Part shown: positions 46,071 to 58,355 of the stretch, piece after piece | Layout of the letters: each line of letters opens with the position of its first letter | Numbering within the stretch: position 1 is the stretch's first letter | Origin: Thuidium tamariscinum | Lineage: Eukaryota; Streptophyta; Bryopsida; Hypnales; Thuidiaceae | Assembly: GCA_947034885.2 (NCBI GenBank) | Contig: OX344755.2 | Location: 5,954,501 to 6,018,500, forward strand | Length of the DNA: 64,000 bases | Direction: 5' to 3' | Notes under the pieces: model-generated | Database searches by the model: none | What the model was told of the DNA's origin: nothing | The model's input: only the letters and a program-made list of their open reading frames with translations | Position numbers and translations under genes: made by a program

Positions 46071-46992
46071 CCCCTAAAGGACCATTGTCCCTTCGGGAGA
46101 CAAATGCAATTTTGGGCAAGTACCTACGGGCTGAATTTTTGTCCTAATTTTTTTAAACTCTTTTTGGAGATAGAAAAATTGAATATCGTTGTGGGGATAT
46201 AATTTTTTTTCAATTGGTGCCCGGGAACAAAAGTTATGCCCAAATAAGCTCAAAACAGGGGACGACGGGCAATTCAGGCAGCAAAGAAAAATTTTGAATT
46301 TTTTTTTGAATTTTTTTCTTATATATTTTATTTTTGTCTATCTAGGAAGCTTTGATTCATTTTATTTGGATTTGTTATGAGAAAGTTATGCACATTCTTG
46401 TTTTTCGGGCAATTAGAGCATGTTCTTGAAAAAAATAACTTGTAGGATTCATTTCTGGATGCAATTTTTGCAATTTTTCAAAAAAACAAAATTTTCATGG
46501 TTTAGTTTACTTGCTAGAACAATCTCAACATTAGGATTAGTGCATTTTAATTCCATCTAAAAGATGTTAATATTTTAGATTTTCCTTCTATCTTGTACCT
46601 ACTTCTACTTAATAATTTTTTTAAGAATGAAAATTAAGTTTTTTTGAATTTCTTCTTTTTTCCCTATATTCTCAACTCAATTTTTAACTGTAAATAATTA
46701 AATCTCAAAACTCTATAGTGCAAAATTTTTAAGTTAAAAATGTTCAAAGTCAAGAAATCCAATCCCGCAATGTGCTGAAAAATTGGTTTTTTCTACTTTA
46801 AATGCAAGTATCTTGCAATCTATGTGGTCAAAAATTCTGAAATTTTTTACACAATGTCTTAGACTAGTGAGGTATAAGATCCTATGGTTAGATGTGGAAA
46901 AAAAATTAATTAAAATTTTTTTTTACTCTTTGCTATAGAATTGGCAGTTTTTAGTGTTTGGGGGTAGAGAACAGGGCTTGGTCCTTTAGGGG
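46071..46992. mobile_element. piggyBac-like TTAA element, 922 bp
   Basis: CCCCTAAAGGACCATTGTCC at the left and, inverted, CCCCTAAAGGACCAAGCC at the right, flanked by TTAA (46067-46070, 46993-46996). Close relative of 36617-37544, sharing TTTGATTCATT and GTTATGAGAAAGTTATG inside. Non-coding; the frame 46189-46380 is low-complexity. Confidence 0.85.
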
Positions 46993-46996
46993 TTAA

Positions 46997-47925
46997 AGGA
47001 TGCAACCAGTGTCTATGGGAAAAAAACCCGTTTGATTTTCATAATAGGAGGAAATTAGCTAGTAGACTTCCAAAAAATTTCCAAACATTGGTAGGTAATT
47101 GCTGAATGTTTTTTTATTTTCATAAATTGAATGCCAAATTATTGAAAAAGTATAATTTAAAGTGCCAACCTTTATTTTGGACTTAAATTAAACATTGGAC
47201 TTTGGTGTTGAATTTACTATCCAAGTATGGTATTACTAGGGTGTGAAAGCTATTGTACAAACATCATAACACTAGGCTAAGGTAGCTGACCTATTTCCAA
47301 CCACTTAAGCAATTATGTATAGTTAGAGTGTAGTTTTTTTTATTGCAAAATTTTTCCCATGTACAAAAATAGAGTTTGAAAAGATGTTGCCACTCTTGGC
47401 TAATTCTCCCCCCCCCCCCCAAAAAAAAAAAAAAAATCAAAAACCATTGATTTAAAAAAAATGCTCCTCCTCCCAAGTGTCGTCAATTTCAACCCTTTTT
47501 CTTTGCTTTTTGAGAAAGTACTAAGGTGGTGATTACTTCAAATTTGGTGAAGCACTATATTTCTATATTTATCCATTTTTTGGACTTAAAAACACTTTTC
47601 TATTATATTCATACACTTTTCCATCCAAATTTGTTGACTTCATCCATATTTTCAATAGAAATAAAAAAATTCTCGTGAAAAAAGATTATTTTTATATGGC
47701 AAAAAAAGACACTTATTTTGAAATGGTGCAATTTGGCCCCCATGGTACTGGAAAAAAAGGACTGGTTGATTTTTCATAAGATCACACATTGTTGATCTTT
47801 GCAAGATTTAATTTGAACCATCCAAATTTGGTATATAGATATGAATATTGTATACAACTACAAATATATATACTAATATAGTAGAAAATATGAGATACAA
47901 AAGACATGATTGTTCCATATTCATT
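46997..47925. other. AT-rich spacer with a C/A homopolymer tract
   Basis: No gene. At about 47408-47437 a run of C is followed directly by a run of A. The remainder shows no clear family. Confidence 0.45.
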
Positions 47926-48187
47926 TGAGTTATTCGTAAAGTACCCTAAACCGGGGTTTTAATCCATGAGTTTTGTGAAAAAGCCGATTGAGTTAAAAAA
48001 AGTCAAAATAAAAGTGGGTATGAAACTTATTTTTCCATCAAAATGGTGCTAAAAAAAATTTGGTCCCCACTTTTGAAGTCATGTGACATAAATATCTTGC
48101 AAAAAAGTTTTACGCTTCAACTATAGTTGCCTTTTCAACTTAAAAAAAAATCATACCCAAAGTGGGAGGGACTTTACAAATAACTCA
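47926..48187. mobile_element. MITE of the TGAGTTATT family, second copy
   Basis: Matches 6919-7178 over its whole length (AAGTACCCTAAACCGGGG, CATAAATATCTTGCAAAAAA, CTTCAACTATAGTTGCC). Flanked by ATT on both sides (47923-47925, 48188-48190). Two independent copies with 3-bp duplications define the family boundaries. Confidence 0.8.
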
Positions 48188-48190
48188 ATT

Positions 48191-50204
48191 GTCTTGTAAA
48201 TTGATTCTAAAATTTATAAAAAACCAAGGGGTGGGAGGAAAACATTGAGGGATAAATCATTTTAATTAATTAATTTTTGTTTATTTATTTTTGTAAATCC
48301 AGGGGAGCAGAGAGGGGAATTTAAACATTAAAATTAAATTTTTTTTGGAGGGGGGTGAGTTAGTAATTTATTTTGAAAAATTTAAAATTCTTTTGGGTGG
48401 GTAGTGAGACCTCATGATACCTCTACCTCAACCCACTCAAAAGATATGACACTCAACTATTTTTGAGCATGGATTGATTGCATTTATGAGAGCCTTCCAA
48501 CTAATCCTAGTGTGCCACAATTGCTCCGGGAGCTGCACCACAACTTCCCAGAAAGAAAGCAGACTATAGATTGGAAATGGGGTATCGGAAATGGGTTGAC
48601 TACCTTACATATAAGGTCTGAGGACAGAACACAACAACATATGACACCGTTGAATACAAGTGAGATTACCTTCTCCTATCAAATTCCGTGAAGATTAGAA
48701 CTTTCTGGAATTTTCCTCCCCTTACAGAATAGATATCATCCCGTTTAATAGACTAACACGAACAATATTGTACAGATGGCACTCCTAATGCCGCAACTAA
48801 GTTATTCATCACACAAGCCACATACGTAGCACAGCTCAGTGCCCTGACAATTCCTACGAATCAGATGTTCAATTAAATTCTCCCATACTCAACCTAGAGC
48901 ACCAGTGTACCGGTAAACTTTACTGCATCATCCGATGACTGCATTGCTTGTTTGGCAGAACAATGCAAGAAAATGAATTGAACATCCTCAACAATTGAAC
49001 TCCGCCATTTCCTTGTAATATCTACGCCAATAGGAAGGCAATGAACAGCATCACGAAAGTATCCGAACAATACTCACTGCCTATGGGAGAGGCACCCAAG
49101 GACGAAAAATGGTAAAAGATATTTCAAAGGAATTCGAACAGAATATTCAGCAATCAGCACTACTGATCATAATATCCGGTTAACAAACTAAATGACCAAC
49201 GAAATCTTGGGGCATTCACTTGCCTCCATAAATAACGTCCACAGAATGCTGCAATTTGGAAAAACGAAGCAGCACTTCCACATTCACATACACAAGCGTG
49301 CCAGATTAGGGCACACTGTCAAGTTAATCAACCGCTCAAGTCACCTGCGAAAAGGTTACCATCGATTTAACCTCCAGGAAAATCTCAGAGTATCATATCA
49401 CGGGAGCAGTAGAGAATGTACGATTGGTACTCCATGACACCTCATTACCCTTGAGCTAAATGGACATTATTCCAGGAATGACCTAAATTCTAAACTACCC
49501 TAAAATCACATCGTTGCTATACACTAATACACTACATTGAAACATCGCCATGACATAATTAAAGTCTTGAAGAATGGGAAAGTCATCTGATCTAGGACCT
49601 CAACTAAAAGTCCAAAAGTCCATGCAGGGTTGAGAATCCCAACTATCATTCCATTTCACTCCAGACCAAAGCAAATCCAAGAAAACAACGTGGCGATAAC
49701 TTTTCACGGAGGAAGAGGGGATGCCATGTTTAACCTAATGCTAAACAATGATCGACACAAGAAACAGGTAGCTCACACGATGGGCAATTCAGCTAACACT
49801 CACACTCATTCAGCTAACCTCAACGTGTAACAGCAGAAACATAGACACTTTGAAAGGCCAACTCCATTTTCATTAAAGAAGCTCCTGGAACTGAATTGGC
49901 AATGCCCCAAAGACGGAGTTCCAGTATCACTGTACTTTACCCAAGAACCAAGCAACATAAACCCCCAAGAATACGAGCTTAGGGTCAAAATCGACGATAA
50001 GAAAACATGGTCATGGTTACCCTGATTCTCACCAAAAAAAAACTCATAGAAAAAAACAAATAGTTCACACGATGGACATTCACGTCACACTCATATTGAC
50101 CTCAAACGTTGCCAAGACAACTCCGTTTTTCCATTGAAAAAACTCATATAACTGAATAGATAGTGTCCCCAAAGACAAGAATCATAACCTGACGGCCTAT
50201 CTCC
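48191..50204. other. Intergenic and eL24 3' flank with a local direct duplication
   Basis: Up to about 48480 AT-rich, then GC rises. The words TCACACGATGG (49773 and 50065), AACTCC and CCCCAAAGAC (49905 and 50167) show a direct duplication of about 140 bp offset by roughly 260-290 bases. The right copy would be the 3' UTR of eL24. The frame 49192-49437 has no motif. Confidence 0.5.
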
Positions 50205-50690
50205 TTAACGCTTGCCCCCGGCCCCGGTCTTGGCCGCCTTGGGCTGCGGTGCCCTAGAGGCCTGCTTCCCCGATCCCTTGCTGACCTTCACAGTCTCCGC
50301 CTTCTTAGCCTTCTTTTCATCTTTCGTCTTCTTGATCCTCTCCTTAATCTCCCTCAACGCCGCCTCCCTGGCCGCCGCCCGCACCTCCGTCTTCTCCGTC
50401 CGCTTCTTCTGAATGACCTCCAGGGAAGCGCCCACGATGGAGCGGGAGTAGGGCTTGTTGGTGGTGCGACGCTTCTTCCTCACGGTGATGTCATGCGAGT
50501 CCTTCTTGTGCTGCTTCCGGAACAGAGCCGTCCACGACAGCTTGGCGGGTTTCAGCCGGTTGTGGAAGTAGTGCTTGCACTTGCTGTTGAGGAAGAGAAA
50601 GACCTGGCTGTCGCTTCGAATGAAGCGAATGCCGCGGCCAGGGTAGATCTTGGAGCCGGAGAACCGACAGACCTCGGTCTTGAGCACCAT
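50205..50690 (-). CDS. RPL24: 60S ribosomal protein L24 (eL24)
   Basis: Single uninterrupted 161-residue frame. The N-terminal L24e domain ([40 protein letters not shown], residues about 1-65) is nearly invariant in plants, followed by RPYSRSIV-like [20 protein letters not shown] and a basic Ala/Lys-rich tail. Cytosolic large-subunit protein near the subunit interface. The frame extends nine codons upstream (MRLFSDSVT), but family alignment fixes the start at 50690. Length fits plant eL24. No intron lies in the coding region; an intron in the leader is possible. A telo box 120 bases upstream and a CT-rich leader are typical of plant ribosomal protein genes. Confidence 0.95.
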   Translation of the reverse strand: MVLKTEVCRFSGSKIYPGRGIRFIRSDSQVFLFLNSKCKHYFHNRLKPAKLSWTALFRKQHKKDSHDITVRKKRRTTNKPYSRSIVGASLEVIQKKRTEKTEVRAAAREAALREIKERIKKTKDEKKAKKAETVKVSKGSGKQASRAPQPKAAKTGAGGKR

Positions 50691-50809
50691 CGTGACGGAA
50701 TCGGAAAACAAGCGCAAGCGCTGGAGACAAGGGGAAGAGCTTCGCAGCCGAAAAGAGGAAGAGAGAGGACTCCCCCGCTCAGATCAAAGCAAACCCCTGC
50801 TTCGCCCAG

Positions 50810-50818
50810 AAACCCTAA
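50810..50818 (-). promoter_or_regulatory. Telo box upstream of eL24
   Basis: AAACCCTAA on the plus strand (AGGGTTT on the gene's strand, in AATTAGGGTTTCTGGGCG), about 120 bases upstream of the start codon. Telo boxes are common in promoters of plant ribosomal protein genes and link them to growth-dependent expression. Confidence 0.7.
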
Positions 50819-51001
50819 TTGTGAGTGTTCTCACAACAAGTTCCCTTGTTTTGGGTACGTTGTTCCCTTGTTTCTCGCACTCCTGAAACCCACAATTTCA
50901 TCCGTCATGTGAATGGTCACGTCTTCATCCATTTTTTTTCATCCTTGTTTTAGAGTCTAATACTACAAAGTTAGATATTGCAAATTTTGCAGCATGTGGT
51001 A

Positions 51002-51156
51002 AGGTAAACTACCCCATTACAAAAAAAATGGGAGCAGACCCATTGTAGGTCAGATTGTAGTGGAGGTGTACATTCAAGTTTTTAAATATACATTACCAGT
51101 CAATTTGACTTGCAATGGGTGTGCTCCCATTTGGTCCATAATGGGATGATTTACCT
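51002..51156. mobile_element. 155-bp TA-flanked MITE
   Basis: Ends AGGTAAACTACCCCATTA and, inverted, AGGTAAATCATCCCATTA, with TA outside (51000-51001, 51157-51158). The interior contains a second inverted pair (ATGGGAGCAGACCCATT and GGGTGTGCTCCCAT). Same terminal AGGT and TA preference as the other mariner-like MITEs here. Confidence 0.7.
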
Positions 51157-51284
51157 TACTGTAACCATGACCTCAAAACAAGCATCACAATCTTGTTTCC
51201 CCCTTCCCCTTCCCGACACAACCATTGATGAATTTTGAAAACATCAAGAACCCCTTCTTTATCATTGATCAAAATTCAATACAT

Positions 51285-51286
<2 letters not shown>

Positions 51287-51316
<30 letters not shown>
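51287..51316. repeat. (AT)15 microsatellite
   Basis: Uninterrupted AT dinucleotides. Confidence 0.95.
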
Positions 51317-51318
<2 letters not shown>

Positions 51319-52573
51319 CTACACTAATGGAAATATGATATGATTATGGTCACAGAAAATGGATACAAATATCAAAACACTACATGGATATAAAAATACA
51401 AAAGCATTAACCCATATTATTTGGTTTGAGATTAAAATTTGGAAATTATCTAAAGAGGGCAAATAACTTCACCAACCTTGCAAACTCACAATGTACCATT
51501 ACAAAGTCACCTTTTGTTAATACGCACTCAAATACTACTAGACTATATTTATACAAGAACGGAATGTTTTATTATAGATGAAGACAAAACAACCACCCCA
51601 ATGTTATGGTAGCCATAACATTATTAATTCAATGTAGTCCCTTTGCATCTTTGAAAAAATGATCATTATAGTGTATTAAAATCATATTATATGTAAAATG
51701 ATAGTCGTAAAGCCAATCAAATTCTTTAAATCTATAACTAAATCCCTCTTAAGGTATTCAAGAATAGATTATATCGTCTTTCAATATTCCAAATAGAATA
51801 GATTAGGGCCCAGTCTTCAATGCTATGCCAAAATAATGTCACTTCAATCCCTTCTAATGTCAATTCTTTTATCATAGTGGGATCTATTTTATCTCTCAAA
51901 ATATTTAAGATATTTTTTGATGTAAGATATATCTTTAGAATATTTATACTAGCCCTTATAGTCCTTGAATTGCAAAAATGATACTTTTAATTTCTAATAG
52001 AGTAGGGCATTTTTAAAGCAAGAAACATTTGAAATTGCCTTTCTATTTCAAAACAAAAGACATTTAAGGATTTTTTAATTTTACATGCATATTTAGTTTC
52101 AAGATCTTGCAATAAACTTATATAAACATGTTCAGAAGACATTTCAAAAACTTTAAGCATAAAAATTGCAAGATGTTTGCATTTAAAATAAAGCAAACCA
52201 CTAGATGTTTTTTAGTGTTCTAGAAGACAATTTCAAGATGTTTACCAAAATTATTCCTTGAGTAGTAAACTAGCCATTACTAGTTTGGATTTTTTAATTT
52301 AAGAAAATAAACTTTAAAGTTTTTTAGAAAAAATTAAATGACTGATTTTTTCTTAAAAAACATTAAAAACTTAAAATATTCAATAATAAATTTCAAAAAT
52401 TAATTAATTAATATTATCTAACATGGCAGTCTCTTGGCAATGTCAAAGTGTCGGTGTGGCATTGTTCCCTAAGTTTTCTAAGTGTTTCCACAATCAAGGA
52501 ACTTGTAGTCTTCTAGAGCCCCTTCAAAAAAATATCTAATGTATTTTCTTTTGCACCTTGCTTAGTAGGAAAA
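51317..52573. other. AT-rich spacer
   Basis: No gene or repeat family recognised; the minus frame 51987-52196 has no motif. Confidence 0.4.
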
Positions 52574-52704
52574 AAGTATGTTGTAGTGAACAAAAAACAT
52601 CACTTGGATTTTGTTAATTGCACATTTTTAAACGTAGATTTTGCATTTTCAAACACGCAATCAACAAAATCCAGGTGATGTTTTTTGTATACTACAACTT
52701 ACTT
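52574..52704. mobile_element. Palindromic element, about 130 bp
   Basis: The left arm AAGTATGTTGTAGTGAACAA and ATCACTTGGATTTTGTTAAT is mirrored by AACAAAATCCAGGTGATG and TACTACAACTTACTT on the right, around a short centre. Probably a hairpin MITE; target duplication not resolved. Confidence 0.55.
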
Positions 52705-55700
52705 TTTTTTTAATGGCTTGACTTGTGTATAAGACTTTGAATCTTTCAAACTTAAATTCCTTACACTTCAAATTTTGAATTTCTATTTTTTAATATTGAA
52801 TAGTTGAATTGAGAGTTTAAAAAAATTAAAAATGAACAAACTTGATTTTCAATCTTTAAAAAATTGTTAAGTAGAAGTAAGATTGAGATAGCAAGAAAAT
52901 ATAAATCTAAGTAATAGCTCTAAGATGGAAATGAAATATACTAATCCTAATGGTTAAATTGCTTTAGGCTAAAAATTGAAATCATAGGAACCTACTTCAA
53001 CTTTTATTTGTCCCTTGAAGGAAAGTGTGGTCTCTTAGTGTTTTTTTAACTTGGAACTTAAATTTAAAAGAATTTTTATTGGAAGTGCATTGAAAGAGTA
53101 TATAAAATAGTCATTAAGTAATTAGAACACTTGTTAACACCTTCATTGTATGCTATGAAAATATGAAAGTGTAGAGAGTTGAATGTTGCATGATATTTCA
53201 ATACATCAACAAATAGTACCATTAGGGGAGATTTGAGCCTTTAGAAATCTATGGGTTCCCCAATATTGGAAATATTGTAGGAACAATGGCAATACTACCA
53301 CATTAGCAATTTGATGTGGTTGAGCAATTGTCATGTCTAATGATATTAATTAATTATTTTTAAGAATTGAAAAATTAATTTTTTTTTGAAAATTTTAAGA
53401 CATTTTGGAAATTTTGGAAAAAGCTATTTAATTTTTTTTTAATTCCAAAACTCAAATGAGTGGACACTAGAATATTTAGTATTGGGGACAATTTCAGGAA
53501 ATGGCCTTGGGAATGTCTCTTAGAGCCTCTAATGTTGAAACTAGAAGAAAATATGGATTTTGGATAGGCTCCTATTGTTACCTTAATGAATGTTTGCTAC
53601 AATTTTTAGAACTTTTTTTGAAGATGAGTAATTCCAAGAGTTTTGTTTGCATTTAATTTTCTTTCAAACTGGATTTAAAGTTTACGAGTTAGAAAATTTT
53701 ATTTTGTAAATGGAATTCAAGGTTTCTTTAGGTATTGGAACATTTATTGACTTTTATAGGAAGCTAGTAAACGCAGAAGAGAAAGTTCAAGAAGAGGGCA
53801 TTACATGGAGGTATTACATGAAGACATTTGAAAAAATGTGAGGTTTTGATACAATATTGATACTAAAACTTTGATTGTCAATTGTAAGAATAATGTTTAT
53901 TCAAACTTAACATACAAAAATTATTCGAAAGGTCTTGAAATTGTACTTTCAATGATACAAACAAAACTTCCAAACTCCAAAAATTATTAATATTTAAAGT
54001 CTTCAAGGTTTGTTGTAAAAGTTTAAGACATTCTTTGAGAAGTGAACACTAGTTGGAAACCTAATGGGAGAATGCCATGAGACCCTTTATTCAATGATGC
54101 CCAATGAATCTTAGATACTTGCAGATGTTGCATTTGGCTTCTATTTTCTATAGAAATTGGGCTATCTAAATTTTATTTATTTATTTATTATAGTTGTGAT
54201 TGTGAATATTGAATAAATCTTTCAATCAATCTTTGGTATTCATATATTAAGAATTTATGAGGTTGATGAAGCATTTGAAAAAAAGTCTAATACACATTCT
54301 AATATTGTATGCCATAATTTCATTGGTGGTATTTCACATTGTTGTTTATTTGAGAAACTAATAGAAATATGCCTTATATAGTCTTTAATGCAATACATTT
54401 TTACATTTGAAATTCTTTGGTAAAAAAATCTCATAAATGGCAATCAAATCCATATCAAATCCTTAAGTATAGTCAAAATTTCATTTTTCTTCAATTTCTA
54501 CAACAAATATCTTCTAATGCTCAAACTATGCAAAAATACTATATAATTTTGTACAAACTGTGTTGTAAGATCCTATAGTTGAATTTTCCTTCAAAAATAT
54601 ATCTTTCTTTATGGACTTAATACATCAAATTTCTTTATTTTTGAGTAGTATCTGAGCAAGAAAAGGCCATGAAATTCTAGGGGATTAAAACATCTAAAGA
54701 TGTCTTGTTTATATACTATCCATCTAATGAAAAATATAGATTTTAGAACATGAGCATAGAGATGTGAGCCTATAAGCCTTAAACCTATATACCTACAACC
54801 GTTTGAAGTTGTTTATAGCATAGGATATATAACATAGGTATACTTTAATATAGAAAGAGTTTGTAACATAAGTATCTATAATTACAAAAGGTACTTATAT
54901 TGTAAATTCCTGAGCTCATGGCTCACAAATTGTATTTTCATATTTTAACACCTTTAATAAAAATAAGCAATAAGTGCAAAGTCCTACTAACAGAGTTTTA
55001 TTGGCATTGCAAAAATTACATTTTTGTTTTTGTTTTGCAACCCTCAAAAATACTACAATTCATCTTATTATTAGTGTATCAACATTCAAGCTAAGATAAT
55101 AAACTTCACTAAGTCCCATTCCCAGTCCCATTTCATTCTATTTTAAAATATTCAAAAAGTACAAAACTAATGATCTATTATAATTGCAAGCTCTTGACTA
55201 AGAATTTGAATCTAAATTACAAAGTAGTGTTTCATTATCATTCTTATTCCTTTCTTAAAAATTGATCTTTGATTTTAAATGACAAGATATTATTTCTCAT
55301 GCTAAATCTATCTTTTATTAAGAATCTAAGATTATTCTAATAAGTATAATTGATATAATTTTTTTATATTGCAATTAAAACCTCACAATAATAATAGTTT
55401 GTCCACTAATATTTTTGAAAATGAACATTTCTAGAAATAAGGTATTTATATATAAGATATATCAAAAAATTATAAATGATTTATAAGAAGTCTAAAATTA
55501 AACTTAATAGAAGTAATTTGACTTTAGTTTTTGATTGAAAATAATAAAATAAATACTTGGAACATTTTTTGAGCTATTTTGTATAACAATTGTAGTTTGG
55601 ATAGATGAACTTTTGAGAGCATATTAGAGGTGTTCATTGAGTAGTTCAAGTAGTACATGCCAAAAAAACCCACCTCATTATTTTAAGTATGAAATGTATA

Positions 55701-56520
55701 CATTGAATGCTTAATCCTACCAAATTATTTACCTTGGCACAACAAAAAATAAATTTTTTATTGAATACAACAAGTCCACTAATGCTATTTTTTCTTCTAC
55801 AAATAGTGCATTGGATTAGTAGTGATAGAGATTTTTTTCTTTGAGACACTAGGTGCCTTGTGGTTGGTTTAAAAATAGAAATACAAGTACAGTTGAACCA
55901 ATGGAACAAACAAGATCTTTTTTATAATAAAACATTGTCACAAATTTTCACCAAAATAATCTTCTCCAATATTGTTGTGATGTTCTTAAAGCATCTTCCA
56001 TCTACCGGCCCTTCAAAGTATAAATACATCATACATTCAAGTTCAAGTGACCAAATCACATTTTCTATTAGGGCCTAATTTAAAATTTGTAAACTAATAA
56101 CAAATAATCTTATTTAGAATGTTGGATGAGATTCCATCACAAGTTGTAATCAAAAGAATTTTTTCTAAATTTAGATTTTTGAGGGTGATTTGAGGGCTCA
56201 ACACACTTGTCAAATGTGACATGTACATTTGAAGATCCCTTTATAAGAAGCTATGTTAACCTACAAGCACTCTAACATCTATATTTTGAATGATGAAGGG
56301 AGGATTCATTGGCACTATTTATTCCAACTAACTTTTCATCTATATGATGTAGTACTTAACCTTATATTCAATAACAAATTTCATGAAATTGAAGTAATTG
56401 ATATTTGTGTAAAAACATACAAGCAAAAATGTGCAAACATTCCCCAAAAGGATTGCGGTGTTAAGGGGTTAAAGTTCTTCTCATTTCAAATTCCCAAGTG
56501 TGAGGTGTTTTAGAGAGTTG
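52705..56520. other. Long AT-rich intergenic region
   Basis: Nothing coding recognised. All frames are short and AT-biased. No transposon termini or tandem repeats stood out. GC rises sharply at about 56525, marking the promoter/leader of the ATP synthase gene. Confidence 0.5.
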
Positions 56521-56524
56521 GACT

Positions 56525-56973
56525 GAAGATGCTCTTTAGCTTGCACAATGAGTGCGCGTTTGTAGTGGGACCTCGATTTAGGGTTGGGACCTGCTCTTCG
56601 TCCTCCCGTTCCCCTTCCTTTTCGTTTTCCCTGCTTTGGCTCTCCGCTCACTTGCTTCCCCGCGTCGTCGCAGCTCGTGTTCTCAATCTGCTGCCTCCTC
56701 TTCTTTCTCTTGCTCGCCGTCCACTCCTTCTTACCGACACTACTCCTTCGCAGGTGATGATCTCCTTAACTATTGCTGAGACTCCCTCCCATCTTCATTG
56801 CTCGTTACGCGTACACGTCTTTTATTTAGGGTTTTGGTTGATAGGTTTCTTGGATATTTGCCATTGGCAATTGCGCTACTTGCACTTGTTTGTGTTGTGG
56901 TTGCCATGGATCGGGATTCTCACGAGCATTGGTTGGGAATGGAATGGGAATGGGGTGTGTTCAGGAGGGCAAA
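56525..56973 (+). promoter_or_regulatory. Promoter/5' leader of the ATP synthase delta-prime gene
   Basis: GC- and CT-rich region with two telo-like motifs (TTTAGGGTTGGG near 56577 and TTTAGGGTTTTGG near 56825) and several upstream ATGs in short frames. CTTCGCAG followed by GTGATG near 56750 leaves a leader intron possible. Leader boundaries not determined. Confidence 0.45.
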
Positions 56974-58355
56974 ATGCTGGCCAGGCAAGGGTTGAGGTCG
57001 GTCTCGCGGACATGGGCCGCAGCTGCTCGCCCTACGCTGATGCGCAGTTTCGGAGCGGAGCCCGAGGGCAAAGTGGCGGAGGCTGTGGTGCCGGACAAAT
57101 TTAAGGAGGATTGGTCCAAGATCGCGCCCAATTATGATTTGCCGCATTTTCCTAGCAGCTACATGAAAGCGCGCCCTCCGGTTTCGGACACGTTGCCTAC
57201 GAAGCTCATAGTCAACTTCGTGCTGCCGCACACGTTTGAGTTGAATGCGAAGGAGGTGAGTGTTTTGCTCTTCAATGTGATGTGTAATAGCTTCCGGTTG
57301 TACTAATGGGGATGTCGAGCAATGGGTGGAAATTGGAACATCTATCCTTTGTCAAATTAAGAGTCGGAGGTCAGTGCTATACATGATTTTTGGCGTAATC
57401 GATTCATCGTGCTATGAATCAACGTCCTGCATCTTCTGGACGATCCCTCCCATTGGAATTGATCCTTTGTCTAGTTTAGGTTGTCTAGTCTTGGATTTCT
57501 TCCTCCTGGCTCGATGCTTTGAAGACCTCGATCTGGGCTAAAGGGGTCTCTTCCGAAGGCGCTTACAATTCACAAACCCTTCAAAGCAGAGTGAGTAGGA
57601 TTTGTGATAAACATAGCATGGCCGTTAGGCTATGTAGGCCGTTACCTTCATGGTCTGATGTACAAGGGCGCTCTGGATTGAATTCCTTGATCTACGGTTT
57701 TGATATATAGTTCTCTGTACTGTGGATAGGTTATCATTCTGTACACTACTGTCCCGATTTCCTCAACGACGCAGTTACCGAACCTTATCTGTGCATGAGA
57801 TGGGTGCAAATTACACGTACCTGTTTGCATCGTTGTTCTTGACAAGGGGTTGCTTAATCTAGGTTTGATGATTATGCTTTTAGTTTCTGAAACAATTTTC
57901 TAGGTTTCTGGTGATGCTACGTTCACCACATTTCCTTTTTTTATCGCTCAGGGTTCCACTGAGAGCTTGTGTCCTGCTTACAGTGGATGTGGTGACTTCT
58001 GCAGGTAGACATGGTGATTTTGCCTGCAAAATCCGGCCAGATGGGAGTTCTGCCTGGCCACGTCCCAACCATTGCGGAGCTGAAGCCAGGAGTTCTGTCC
58101 GTTCATGAGGGCTCTGAAGTGAAACAGTACTTCTTGAGCAGTGGATTTGCATTCGTGCACGCCAACTCTGTTACGGATATTGTTGCAATTGAGGCAGTCC
58201 CTTTGGACAAGTTCGACCCCGATGAAGTGAGAAAGGGAGTTCAGGAGTACACTCAAAAGGTTGCTAGTGCTAAAGATGACTTGGAAAAGGCAGAAGCTCA
58301 AATCGGCCTTGAAGTTCACAGTGCCTTGCAGGCAGCTCTCGGTGTTACTCTCTAA
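56974..58355 (+). CDS. Mitochondrial F1-ATP synthase delta-prime subunit (bacterial epsilon homologue)
   Basis: Central-stalk subunit of mitochondrial ATP synthase, plant ATP16 type. Exon 1 is 56974-57255 and exon 2 58005-58355 (GTGAGT...CTGCAG intron of 749 bp, phase 0), giving 210 residues, close to the usual plant length of about 203. The N-terminus [17 protein letters not shown] is Arg/Ala/Ser-rich with no acidic residue, a typical matrix-targeting presequence. The epsilon-type beta-sandwich follows: [20 protein letters not shown], then [41 protein letters not shown] and the C-terminal helical pair ([20 protein letters not shown]). In-frame upstream ATGs exist, but MLARQG gives the best presequence. 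Confidence 0.95.

Noticed and set aside
56529..57104. 191-codon plus frame upstream of and overlapping ATP synthase exon 1
   Set aside because: It covers the leader and reads exon 1 in the wrong frame; the delta-prime subunit frame is clearly the coding one.
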